A DNA stretch of 40,179 nt from Zygnema cylindricum. Its lineage: Eukaryota; Streptophyta; Zygnematophyceae; Zygnematales; Zygnemataceae. The stretch is from positions 1-40,179 of the forward strand of contig JBBHKE010002890.1 of assembly GCA_037447655.1 (NCBI GenBank), written 5' to 3'. The notes under the pieces are model-generated. The model was not told where the DNA came from, made no database searches, and saw nothing but the letters and a program-made list of their open reading frames with translations. Numbering within the stretch: position 1 is the stretch's first letter; each line of letters opens with the position of its first letter. The position numbers and the translations under genes were made by a program. Below, one piece after another: positions 28,721-38,330 of the stretch.

Positions 28721-29594
28721 ATCCTTTTAAGCATACAAAGACAGTCAAAATCAGATTTGAGTCAAAAAATTCTGATGACTTTGAGCTTCCTAACTATCCA
28801 AGATTTCAAAAAGATGATGATCTTGCAAGTACAGATCAGATCGAAAAAGACCCAAATGTGAAACCCCTATTATTAACTCCAACCGAAGCGGAAGACGTGG
28901 TGGAAATCGACCCGAAATCAAAGGATAGGGGAGAAGTAGAAACTGTTCGAAAGAATCCAAGAGAGTCATCTATTTCGGCAACCGAGTTTGAGGGAGGAAG
29001 AAGAAGCAGCAAAAGACTGCAAGAGAGGCAAGTTAACAATAAGGTCACCAAACTGTCTCACCCCGATGAACCTCAAACTTATAATGAGGCAATGACTTGT
29101 CCTGAGAGAAACCGATGAAAGACCGCCATTAATGAGGAGACGGCCTCAATTATGGCCGCCGATACATGGGAATTGATGGATTGTCCTCCTGACAGGAAGC
29201 CAATTGGGTGGAAGTGGGTATTTAAGTTGAAACTCAACCCGGATAACACCATTGAGCGCTACAAGGCTCGGTTAGTGGCAAAGGGATTTATCAGAAAGAG
29301 GGAATTGACTACGAGGAGACTTTTGCTCCGGTCGTCAGGTTTCCTTCGGTTCAGATACTTCTCTGTATGGCGGCAGCAGAAGACATTGAAGTGCATCAAA
29401 TGGATATCAAGACAGCCTTTCTACATGGAGAGTTGGAAGAGGAAATTTTTATGCGACAGTCCGAAAGGTTTGTGGAGCAAGGGGAGGAAAGCAAGTTATG
29501 TCGATTGATCAAATCTTTGTATTGGCTGAAACAGGCAATCCGACAATGGAATTAGAAGCTCGATGAGTTTCTTATAGGTCTGGGATATATTTCA
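28721..29594 (+). pseudogene. B2 linker and RT, first part
   Basis: The linker (28858-29117) is charged (DPKSKDRGEVE, EFEGGRRSSKRLQE). RT then shows DTWELMDCPPDRKPIGWKW, ERYKARLVAKG, a frameshift near 29290, catalytic D in HQMDIKTAFLHGELEE (29397-29444) and SLYWLKQAIRQWN with a TAG after it. The sequence is cut after LIGLGYIS by B5. Confidence 0.85.
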
Positions 29595-30076
29595 TGAAAT
29601 TTTATGGGCTCCATTGCCACACAGAATTCGCAGGTCCAAAGGAAGCTAATCTAGATAGTGCCGACTCCAAGTTAATATAAACCCAAATGATTGACCCCTT
29701 GATAATCAGAACCCCATTACAGCTTCACCCCTTTGAAATACGACTTTTTGTGTGCTCACTTTCACAACAGAATGCAAAGTTAGAATATGAGTTTAGAATA
29801 ACATTCCCCACTTTGACTTTCCCTTAGAAATGCAGCCACCCTGGCAGGCAAAAACTCTGACCGACTACACCCCTATGTAGCCTTGGCTCCCTTGAATCGG
29901 CAGCAACAAGAATCACTGAATTTGGTCTACTGAATTGATAGTTATGGCTGGCCAAAGTTTGCCATTTATACAAGGTGCTCTCTGGGAGAGGCAGCTACCT
30001 ACCATAAATATTCTAAGTCCTAAACCCCTCTCTAAACCCTCTAGTACTGAGGTACGGACCAATCCCATTACTGTAT

Positions 30077-30116
30077 AGTACATAAAGGTACAGATGTCGG
30101 TGTACCTTCTGTACGG
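30077..30116. promoter_or_regulatory. U3 imperfect palindrome (B5, copy 1)
   Basis: GTACATAAAGGTAC and GTACCTTCTGTAC around AGATGTCGGT. Confidence 0.5.
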
Positions 30117-30245
30117 TCATCGTAGGACACGGCTAAAAAGTCAACACATGTTTTATCCGGATTCGCTCTTGTAATCCCCGGAATTCCTGCTTCCAAATCT
30201 TATCTTTCCACGTGGCGCCAGGTCATGCCAGGTTAGAGAATGGTA

Positions 30246-30286
30246 CCGTACAAGAAAGTACAAGTGCCGGAGTACTTTCTGTACGG
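30246..30286. promoter_or_regulatory. U3 imperfect palindrome (B5, copy 2)
   Basis: CCGTACAAGAAAGTAC and GTACTTTCTGTACGG around AAGTGCCGGA; nearly perfect arms of 15-16 bases. Confidence 0.58.
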
Positions 30287-30654
30287 AGTGTACGATATTG
30301 CCACAATGTGACATTTGTCACATCCGGATTTGTTGTGTTGCGTTCCGGAGATTGCTCAACCTCTACGATGTCGCCACGTGTCATCCGGAGTGGTGACGTC
30401 CGCAAACCGCCAAATTATCCTTTCGCGTAGCCGGCGCTAATCACGGTCGTCCGATTATTTCGGCATTCAATTGTAGCCGTTGAAAGTTTGTGCGCGGTAT
30501 TTGTTTCGCTATCAAAACAAATGCGCGGTATCCGTTCCGTCCCTCTAATGTACTCCGTACTAAATAAACTGTATCTATGCACTAAGAATCAATTTCCCAT
30601 TTAACGAATTACTCTACGTATCACTATATATATTGTTTTCAAACCATATGTCAT

Positions 30655-30712
30655 GTAACGGCTATATTGCTTGACGGACAGCAGGTACTAGGATCAATTC
30701 CTAGGTCCGTCT
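30655..30712 (+). other. tRNA-derived module in B5 (antisense to element)
   Basis: Short and degenerate, with B-box-like GGATCAATTCC at 30691-30701 inside the pairing CTAGGATC/GATCAATTCCTAG. Plus-strand orientation, again opposite to its LTR. Confidence 0.42.
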
Positions 30713-30908
30713 ACATTCCTTTTAGTAAATCTATATTTATCTACACCTATCTCTCCGGAGAGCTTAGGCAGCCATGGCTTTAGCTCCCTTTCCAGCCTTC
30801 AGTGACTACAACAAGTGTGGGGGCTTGGAAAAGGGAGTCAAAGGCAGACTGCCTCTAATCTTTTCTATCTAATAAAGACCTAGAAAATACCCAAATATCA
30901 ACATTTCA

Positions 30909-31292
30909 ATCAGCTCAGATCACTCAATTTATTTGTTTGAAGATGAGGAAGGAATTATTTTTATTGCAATTTATGTTGATGATTTTCTTGTTTTAAGTAA
31001 ATCTATAGATAAAATAAACAAGTTGAAAAATGATCTAAAAAGAAGATTAGAGATGAACGATATGGGAGAAACAAGGTATATTTTGGAAATTTGGGTAGAG
31101 AGAGACAGAGATAGAAAAATAATAAGATTAACTCAAAAAGAGGCCATTGGAAACATGTTAGAAAAATTCCAAATGGACAAGGCTAATAGTTGTACCACTC
31201 GTATCGAATTAAAGAAGGGAAGTAAGGGGATTGTGGAAGAGGGAGTTATAATCTTAGATGATGAGGTAGGCCCGGAAGAGAAAAGATTTATG
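30909..31292 (+). pseudogene. B2 RT, second part
   Basis: Resumes ISSDHSIYLFEDEEG and holds the catalytic box YVDDFLVLSKS, then MNDMGETRYILEIWVERDRD and LTQKEAIGNMLEKFQ. Open until TAG at 31293-31295 just before the RNase H connection. Confidence 0.88.
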
Positions 31293-31295
31293 TAG

Positions 31296-31966
31296 ACCAT
31301 CTCTTATAGACAAGTAGTGGGCAACCTAATATATTTCATGAATTGTACCCCTCCGAACATAGCCGCAGCTGTAGGAGTACTAAGTAGGAGTCTGAATGCT
31401 CGCACTAAGAAAGATTGGGAGGCAGCTAAGAGAGTACTTAGATATCTCATAGGGACTAGGGATCTATGGTTGCATTTGGGTGGGAACAATACTGACATCA
31501 CCACTTGGAGTGATGCCAGCTATGGGGATGCTACTATGAGGAGATAAACATCTGGATATGTATTGTATGTGGGTGATGGGGCTTGCTGTTGGAGCACCAA
31601 GCAGCAAAAGGTCATTGCTCAGTCCACCATGGAGGCTGAGTACATGGCTTCTTGCTCCGCTGTAAAAGAATTAATGTGGGTCAAGTGTTTGCTTGGTGAG
31701 CTTGGTCATCTTAAGAGTGGTGTCCAAAAGTGTTTTGTGATAATCACGCTGCCATTGCCATTTTTGCCAATCCTAAACATCACTTTAAAGCCAAACACAT
31801 GGACATTAGACTTAGCTTTCTTAGGGAGAAAGTAGAAAACAAGATAATCAGTTTGGAGTATAAACCACATACTAAAATGGTAGCAGATATGATGACCAAA
31901 CCTGTGCCTTCCCCTAAACTAATTTTTCGTCGGAATAAGTGTAGTCTTAAAATAAAGAGTGACTAG
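31296..31966 (+). pseudogene. B2 RNase H
   Basis: ISYRQVVGNLIYFMNCT, then RNase H D in TWSDASYGDA and E in STMEAEYMASCSA; a TAA at 31545-31547 falls between them. A frameshift near 31730 moves the CDNHAAIAIFANP box to another frame, which then runs to the natural C-terminus (DMMTKPVPSPKL). Both visible active-site acids are kept. Confidence 0.85.
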
Positions 31967-31971
31967 AAAAT

Positions 31972-31979
31972 ACGGGGAG
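31972..31979 (+). other. B2 polypurine tract
   Basis: ACGGGGAG directly before the 3' LTR start TGTAGAAAATAAAGG. Confidence 0.75.
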
Positions 31980-32183
31980 TGTAGAAAATAAAGGCTAGTT
32001 TAGTATTTTATAGATTTTGGAAAATGCAGAAAAAAAGCAAAGGTAGTCTTCCTCTAACTCCCCTCTCCAGCTCCCACACTTGTCGTAGTCACTGAAAGTT
32101 GGAAAGGGAGATAGAGCCATGGCCGCCTATGCTATCCAGACGGGGACAGACATTAGATTGGTAGATTTATCAAAATAGTAATT

Positions 32184-32260
32184 GACAGACCAGGGATTTG
32201 AACCTGGCACCTACGGTTCCTCAGAGCCGCCGGTAGCCGATAGCCTTAGCCAACAAGTCC
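32184..32260 (-). other. tRNA-derived module in B2 3' LTR (antisense)
   Basis: Best B box of the family: GGTTCAAATCC at 32204-32194 on the minus strand, with T-arm CCAGG/CCTGG (one extra C in the loop) and a near A box TGGCTAAGGCT. The acceptor pairing is incomplete, and no anticodon is assigned. Confidence 0.58.
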
Positions 32261-32638
32261 AAAATCAAGGTTGTACGATAGAGGGTTTGATAATTAGATA
32301 AATACTCACACGTAGGCTATTTCATTTAACAAGATATCTGGACATAGATACAGTTTGTGTTGTACGGCGTACGAACATCCGAAACGGATACCGCGCACTT
32401 TGTTTCGAAGGCGAAACAAATATCGCGCAAGTATTTATGACGGCTAAGATTGAAATTCGATTTAATCGGACGATCGCGAAGCATGCCGAGATCGCGGAAT
32501 AGGTTTTTCGACAGTTTGCGGTCAACGTCAACTCGATTGACACGTGGCACAACCATATTGGAATACGACATCTTCAGGGATTACATGAACGAATCCAAAA
32601 ATGACATGTGTCGACTTATTTGCCATGTCGTACAATGG

Positions 32639-32679
32639 TCGTACAAAAATTACACCGGTGCATGTACCTTTATGTACGA
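32639..32679. promoter_or_regulatory. U3 imperfect palindrome (B2 3' LTR)
   Basis: GTCGTACAAAAATTAC and GTACCTTTATGTACGA around ACCGGTGCAT; diverged from the 5' LTR copy at a few bases. Confidence 0.45.
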
Positions 32680-33014
32680 TACAGTATTATGATTAGTGCC
32701 GTATTTTAGTAGATAGAGTTTTAGAGAGAGATAGGACTTAGAAAAATTTGATAGATTGGACCCTCTATCCCAGGGAGCTTCTGTACAAAAGACCAACTTT
32801 GACCCTCCATAACTTATTGCTCAGGAAAGCAAATTCAGATATTCTTTTTGCTATAGACTCATGGGAGTCTTGTCTTCAAAAGGGTGAAGGTGGTCAGAGA
32901 TTTTGTCTGTCAGGGTGGTAGTTATAATTGCTGAAACACAAAGGGGTCAGGGTTATCTTAGAGGCTTAGTCTGAGGTGCCTACTTTGAGGACCCATAGAG
33001 GTCTCAGAGTTACA

Positions 33015-34260
33015 TGATAAATTGGAATGAATTGTTTTTAGATGCTGTTAAAAACGGTTCTGATAAAGATCCTTATTTTGCTGTGATTTGCAAAAATATT
33101 TCGAGAGGGAATTGTGACCCATTGAATAAGAGGCATGTCAAAAACTTTAGAATAGAAGATGGTTAACTAAATTTGTGAACACGGTATAGATTATGCATTC
33201 TTGAAATGGGAGACTTAAAAAAACAACTTTTACAAGAAGCCTATGAGCATTTAGGACATCTAGGTCGAGATAAAAGTCTTAGTCGGTTGCAAAGTGGATT
33301 GTTTTGGCCTGGGATGGCAAAGAAGGTGTCAAAAAACATGTGAAAAGTTGTGTCCCTTGCCAACAGAGTAAATCTAGTAACCAGAAACCTAAAAGGTATC
33401 TTAAAACCTTTAGGTATCCTTGAAAAACCATGGGAATCTGTCAGTATGAATTTTATTGTCATGTTAGCAGCTTTGTCTAGAAGAAATGACAGTATCATAT
33501 CGTAGTCGATAGGTTCAAAAAAATGGCAAACTTTATCCCTTGCAGAACTACTCATTCAGTTGTAGATATTGCAAAGTTATATTTTGACAACGTGGTCATA
33601 CATCATGGAGTTCCCATGTCTGTAGTCAGTGATAGGGATTCTAAATTTACGTCTGCATTTTGGAAAATATTGTAGCAAAATTGAAGCACTGAATTTAAAA
33701 TGAGTACCTCTTATCATTCTCAGACAAATGGACAGAAAAAAACGATGAACCGTACACTAAAAGAAATCCTTATGACTGTTTGTAGTGGAGTTCAGAACAC
33801 ATGGGAATCTAAACTGCCATTAATGGAATTTGCATACAATTCATGTTGACATGCTAGTACAAGATTCTCACCATTTGAAGTTGTATACGGATACCAACCG
33901 AGAAAAGCATTAGACTTAAAAATAGGGGTCACTCAAGAGAATAAGGGTTTTGGAACGGAATTTTGGGAATACATTCAAACGGTTTAGAAAACAGTCCGGA
34001 ATGCATTAGTGGAGGCACAAATAACGCAAGAAGTAGATGCTAACCACAAACAGAGAGATTAGATGGTAAGCACAGGTGACAAGGTTTGGCTTTCAACAAC
34101 TCATTGCAGATGCAAGATCGATGGACAATCGAATCCTACGGGGAAATTTGCTCCTAAGTACATTGGACCATTTACTGTAATCGAGATGATATCGTCGGTT
34201 GCTGCCAAATTGGACTTTTCGCCTTCAACAAAAATTCATCCAGTGATACACATTAGCTAG
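33015..34260 (+). pseudogene. gypsy integrase and GPY/F module
   Basis: The frame continues from RNase H (NWNELFLDAVKNG). Zinc ligands in YEHLGHLGRDKS and CVPCQQSK (33237-33370). The catalytic core is broken: the usual MDF reads MNF (D to N, AAT at 33449-33451) and the QTxGQxE motif reads QTNGQKK (E to K, about 33739). The central [10 protein letters not shown] is kept. Several stops (for example before KSCVPC, at WKIL-stop-QN, YNSC-stop-HA) and frameshifts. The C-terminal GPY/F module KYIGPFTVIE is at about 34156-34185, ending HIS-stop-LKPA, where the usual motif has Q. Confidence 0.87.
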
Positions 34261-34503
34261 TTGAAACCAGCAAATGTTCGACCAACTGAAGGAGAATTGG
34301 AGTTGGATCCCTCAATAATTATAGAACTTGAGGATCACAAATGGGTAATAGATAAGGTTGGTCTACGGTTTAAGGGCGGCAATACTATATTCTGGCAAGT
34401 GCATTATCTACGAAGGCCAGAAGATGAGTTAACTTTAGAAGATAAAAAGTCTGAGTTTTTAGAAAGGTATTGGAGGGATAATAATATAGAAGTCCCGTCT
34501 TGA
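34261..34503 (+). pseudogene. gypsy polyprotein C-terminal tail
   Basis: LKPANVRPTEGELELDPS continues the GPY/F module after a TAG. The last 60 residues (WVIDKVGLRFKGGNTIFWQ, HYLRRPEDELTLEDKKSEFL) are charged and end in a position where chromoviruses carry a chromodomain. The match is loose, so the tail may be a diverged chromodomain or another extension. TGA at 34501-34503. Confidence 0.6.
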
Positions 34504-35189
34504 GAGTGAAATGTGTTTTAACTAAGGTCAATTGAATATAATGTGAGGATGATGTAACAGTAATAGTGGATCAAACTTGTTCGTAAATGGGTATTTAATT
34601 GTTACGAAAGTAGAGTTTTGAATTTGATAGATGTCCGCGAAAAAATCGCACGATTTGGGGTTGTATTTTAAAAGATATAGTGATTGGTGTATTTAGGCGA
34701 CAACGTGAGGTCAAAATAACGATTGGGTGTTCATTGTTACGGGTTAATGGGTCAAACTATCCGCAAATATTAAGGCGTACGTTTATAAAGTACTAAACAA
34801 AATCAATATTTCGTTTGATACGCACGGTGGTTCGTTTCGTACAATTTTTAGTACGAAACGTCACTGTCAGTTTATGGAATTTTGTAAGAAGTTTCGCTTG
34901 CAAAATTTGTGACACACGTTTTTGCGCGGTCGCGTTTTGTTTGGCGCGCACTTTTGCATGTAAATGTTACGTAATGAAACGTAGCGTTTGATTGGTTAGA
35001 AATGCTACGTAGTTAGTAAGAGATTTCGCAAGTTTTTGCATTGGTCAGTCTGAGTCATTGTTGATCAATGATTGGCCCAGGTAAAACCTGTTCAACGGAG
35101 CGTTGCATCTAGCCTAGCGAGTCTAGGGCGATGATGGATAAATAGTGAAGTCTAAGAGGAGAGTAAATATATTTTCCTTTGGAAAAGAT
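34504..35189 (+). other. gypsy 3' non-coding region
   Basis: No frame. AT-rich with ACGTTTCGTAC-type words. Purine tracts AAGAGGAGAG (about 35154-35163) and GGAAAAGA just before the LTR at 35190; the second is in the position of a polypurine tract. Confidence 0.55.
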
Positions 35190-35693
35190 TGTGGAAATTT
35201 TGACGGATCTTGGTCTTGAGCGATTAAAACCAAATTGGAGCATTGGCATTTTGGCATTGAAATCTCTTACAAACTAAGTAGTGTTTTAGTAGTTAAGAGA
35301 TAAAATTATTAAGAGTGGAGAGTATTGGAAAACAGTTTAAAATGAAGGGTTGAGCCACGAGGGCAAGAGACCAAGCTAATGTTATGTGGAACGAAGCATC
35401 TTCTAATTTAAAGTTGATCCTTATGTGAGTGCTTTCCAATGTGGATGTGTATTTTTCCAATGTGTGGAATGTGTGGTTTGTTGAAATTATTAGTTTAATA
35501 TGGTATTTTCTAGGTCTAAAATTAGTACAAATAGAAAAAAAAGGAAAAGGCGGACAGCCTGCCTCCACCTCTTCTCTCTACCCATCATACTTGTCGTAGT
35601 CATTGAGGGATAGAGAGGGTGGCTAAGCCATGGCTGTCCTAGCTAAAGCAAGCAGGGCTAAAGAGTGACTTATGTCACTCTCAACAAAAGGTT

Positions 35694-35761
35694 GAGTTCG
35701 GCAGGACTCGAACCTCTCACCGGCAGAGCGCGGCGTAGCCGTTAGCTCTAACCAGTCTGTC
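35694..35761 (-). other. tRNA-derived module in B4 (antisense)
   Basis: Minus strand holds GACTGGTTAGAGC… and a perfect B box GGTTCGAGTCC (35714-35704), then CTGCCGAACTC. It is not the same tRNA type as in B2, judging by the B box and arms. The T stem pairs at three positions only. Confidence 0.55.
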
Positions 35762-36119
35762 GTAGTAGTCCGTTAAGATATATTAGGTTTGATAAATATA
35801 TAAACACTGTTAAAACCACAATTCCAATTAACGGGGTGAGGAACAGAAGAACATAGAACCAATGTTATATAGTGCAAACATTATCTCGCACGAAAACAAA
35901 TGAATTGGACATTTGTTTTGACGACGGACATTTAATGTCGAATTTAATCTGACGGCGTATATCACTGCCGAGATCGAGGAATGGTCACTTTGGCGTTTAT
36001 GGACATGGCATGACGTGGCACCACGCGGAGGGATGACATTTGGTCGCAGGAATTCTGGCAAATATAAGGACAAGTTAAAAGTGGACACGCATCCACTCAA
36101 CGGCGATGTCGTACATAGG

Positions 36120-36160
36120 TCGTACAGAAAGTACATCGTCCATAATACTTTTCAATACCC
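36120..36160. promoter_or_regulatory. U3 palindrome, degraded (B4)
   Basis: TCGTACAGAAAGTAC at the left is intact; the right arm (AATACTTTTCAATACC) has drifted. Confidence 0.35.
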
Positions 36161-36977
36161 TACAGTGTTGTGATTGGATCGTACTTTAATAGATAGGAGT
36201 TGTGAGAGGGATTTAGGACTTAGAGAATTTGGTAGATAGGTACCTCTCTCCATTTGAGAGTTTTTGTATAAACTTGACATTTTTGCCGACTCATAACTTA
36301 TCAGCCCGTTGGCCGTTTTTAGTGATTCTTTTTGCTACGGACTAAGGGGAGTCTAGGCTGCACAGGGGTGCAGTCAAATTGTCAGTTTGCCTTCTAGGGC
36401 ATCAGTGGTTGTGGATTTAAGTGGGTTAGTTAAATACTATCTAGAGGCTTCCTGTATTCTGTAGTCAAATGGAGGACACATAATTGCATGGTTGAAATTG
36501 GTTGTAGTAATGGGATTTTCAGAGAGGTAGGCGATCCTATTACAATACGTCTCAAAAGGGTTTAAAGGTGTTTGGTTCCCAGTTGGAGCCCTTGATTTTG
36601 TTCACCATCTCGTAAAAATGTCATATTTGTGACCTTTTCCACTGGGAGGACCTCACGAAAATGTCCCATTCTCGCTACTTTAACTCTTTGTTTTGCATAA
36701 CGTCCCTTGTACTTAGCGCGCACTATACCCCTCTCGGTTACTATTTCATTTCCTCACTTTCACATTTTGATGATCGTCTGTTTGCGATTTTGCATCAACT
36801 TGTTTGGCATGGTTATTTTTACCACCCCGAAGGGCTCTTTGCTCGTCCGCACGCCTCGTTCGAGGGTTTTGGTCTGTGTCCTACAACCAACGTAGCACTA
36901 TCCACTTACTTTGGTAGTTTGGCTTTGGTTGCATCTATCATTAATTCTAAGTTTATTGTGGCCAATATTCCTATCTT

Positions 36978-37650
36978 GGCCCATGCAATCTCTATCCTCA
37001 ACGAAAGATCATTATCATTTCAACAGTTCATTGCATTCTCGTGGGATTTTGTAAGTTATAGCCCAATATCTCGTTGCTTTGTTTTCTTCCCTCCTCACCA
37101 GCAGTCATTGCCGGGTGCAACAACATCGATAAGGTAGTCCTTATTGACTTGAAAAACCTTCGTGAGGCGTGCGTACGGTTGGCGCATTAGCTCGACTACT
37201 CTCTTGCTCATGACCATGAGGTGGGGCATGGCTGGTAGCTACTCAAAGTGTTGCCTCACTCCGTTTATCTTCTCAACAATTTCATTTTACACTCCGTTTA
37301 CGTCTTGGCTTGCCACACCCCTCACTTTTGGGTAAACCTCGTTACATTTGTGGTCTTTCTTGGCGCATGCAATCTCTACCCTCAATATCAGCCATTGCAA
37401 GGTAAGACAACATCAATAAGGTAGTCGTTGTTGGCTTCAAAACCCTTCATGAAGCGTTGCCTACAATTAACATATGAGCTCGTCTACGCTCCTTCTCAAG
37501 TCCATGTGTTAGGGCTTAGCTCGTCGCTACTCAAATTTATGCCTCGCCCCGTTTTTCTTCTTAACAATTTTCTTACACATTCCATTCACGTCTCGGTTTG
37601 CCACACCCCTCTCTTTTGGGTAAGCCTCGTCGCGTTTGTGATCAATTTAT
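36978..37650 (+). repeat. imperfect direct duplication, units ~290-375 bp
   Basis: 36978-37354 and 37355-37650 share, in order, GCATGCAATCTCTA(C/T)CCTC, ACATC(G/A)ATAAGGTAGTC, AAACC(C)TTC(G/A)TGA, TCG(C/A)TACTCAAA, and a block with TTTGCCACACCCCTC then TTTTGGGTAA. The second unit is shorter. Identity is roughly 75-80 percent by eye. Confidence 0.65.
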
Positions 37651-37942
37651 CAATGAGAAAAGTGTCAATCTACTCCCTTATTCACATGGTGGGGAACGTA
37701 CGGCAACGCATGATACTGTTCGAGATGCAATTGCCTCTTTGGGTAGTGAAACAAAGCAATGAAACTTGAGGTATCGCATATCCTCCAGCTATGTTCTCAA
37801 TTTATAGGAGTGCGCGGCCCTCGCGTGGATCTTGTGTTTTTGCAAGGTGTAGCGAGAACATTAGAGGATGTAGTTCTCACCAACCCTACGGGATCTCCTG
37901 TTTCAACGCGTGTGACATTACACAATGGTGTTGGGACTCCAG

Positions 37943-38039
37943 ATGCAATGACCTCTAAAAAACGCGATTACACTCACTAGGACCGCTCGGGATGCTGCAA
38001 CCTCTAAAGAACGCGATTAGGCTCACCAGGACATGGCGA
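37943..38039 (+). repeat. two ~48-bp tandem units
   Basis: Both contain ACCTCTAAA(A/G)AACGCGATTA and CTCAC(T/C)AGGAC. Spacing is about 48-49 bases. Confidence 0.65.
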
Positions 38040-38330
38040 CTACTTCATATTGTTTGCTTTCGAGATATTTGGGCCCTTGGACATGTTGTTCGACATTTTC
38101 ATCCGTAATTGTGCTCAACGGTCTTTTGAGGTTAAGGGATTTGTTAGCCCTCCCCCGACCATCACGCCCGCTTTTTACTGCAAGTTGCCATTCAACGATC
38201 TCAAGCATCGACCTTTATTCGACAAAGCATGGTGGTGAACTATTGTCGGGCATTCATGATTTACCTCCGCGTCACCCTGTGCACATTAATGATATTTCTC
38301 GCTCTAACCTTTAGTGTGGACTTGTTTGAG

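Larger units (their letters stand above)
29595..30903 (-). mobile_element. B5: reversed solo LTR of family-B relative
   Basis: 1309 bp inserted in B2's RT. On the minus strand it starts TGTTGATATTTGGGTATTTT and shares with other B LTRs the CTCTAA…TCCCTTTTCC leader, tRNA-like module, U3 palindrome and TGCCTGCCAGGGTGG block, then diverges to a different end. Perfect target duplicates TTTCA at 29590-29594 and 30904-30908; joining the RT halves restores GYIS-ISSDHS. The U3 region with the palindrome is duplicated (30046-30150 and 30235-30340), unlike in B1 or B2. Confidence 0.85.
22103..33014 (+). mobile_element. copia element B2 (full-length structure, decayed)
   Basis: 5' LTR 22103-22480 plus 25665-26315 (1029 bp without B1), PBS 26316, gag, protease, integrase, RT, RNase H, purine tract and 3' LTR 31980-33014 (1035 bp). 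Flanks TGATG (22098-22102) and TGATA (33015-33019) differ at one base, and removing the element restores the gypsy frame. It contains two later insertions, B1 in its 5' LTR and B5 in its RT. Many stops are present in every domain. Confidence 0.9.
31980..33014 (+). repeat. B2 3' LTR
   Basis: 1035 bp, uninterrupted; ends GTCTCAGAGTTACA. This copy is the reference for the site of B1 (TTTGTGTTGTACGGCG at 32353-32368). Confidence 0.9.
35479..36488 (+). mobile_element. B4: solo LTR of family-B relative
   Basis: 1010 bp; starts TGTTGAAATTATTAG, ends ATAATTGCA. Perfect target duplicates TGGTT at 35474-35478 and 36489-36493. It keeps the family order: leader with a run of CTCTCTAC, tRNA-derived module, U3 palindrome (about 36120-36160, degraded), the CTCATAACTTATCAGCCC block and TAGAGGCTTCCTG near the end. 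Sequence identity with B2 is low outside these blocks, so it is a separate subfamily. Confidence 0.85.
9736..36544 (+). mobile_element. nested host: Ty3/gypsy LTR retrotransposon
   Basis: Two LTRs of 341 bp (9736-10076) and 340 bp after removing an insertion (35190-35478 plus 36494-36544) differ at about eight positions. A tRNA-Met-type PBS follows the first. RT/RNase H (21280-22102) and integrase (33015-34503) are in the same orientation and order as the LTRs. When B2 and one target duplicate are removed, the RNase H frame runs straight into sequence upstream of integrase, which shows these halves belong together. Gag, protease and the first half of RT are missing, probably deleted between B3 and the LTR fragment at 20799-21279. 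Flanking 5-mers (aactt, atacg) do not match, so the outer boundaries, or the pairing of the two LTRs, are less certain than the interior. Confidence 0.75.
35190..36544 (+). repeat. gypsy 3' LTR, interrupted by B4
   Basis: LTR sequence is 35190-35478 and 36494-36544. Ends GCGATCCTATTACA. About eight differences from the 5' LTR, including one single-base indel. Confidence 0.82.
36545..38330 (+). other. decayed, locally duplicated sequence, unrecognised
   Basis: Plus-strand frames at 36661-37137, 37428-37769 and 37759-37980 lack any family signature; the first is hydrophobic and aromatic-rich (SLSHFDDRLFAILHQLVW). The stretch contains two sets of imperfect direct repeats (below), which explain why its frames look alike. 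It could be an old gene fragment or a repeat family. No splice model was supported. Confidence 0.35.

Noticed and set aside
34261-34503. Confident chromodomain call at the gypsy C-terminus
   Set aside because: Position and charge fit, but the aromatic cage and the usual WKGY-type core are not clearly present.
9731-36549. A target-site duplication around the outer gypsy element
   Set aside because: Flanking 5-mers aactt and atacg do not match; the pair of LTRs is supported by similarity and orientation only.
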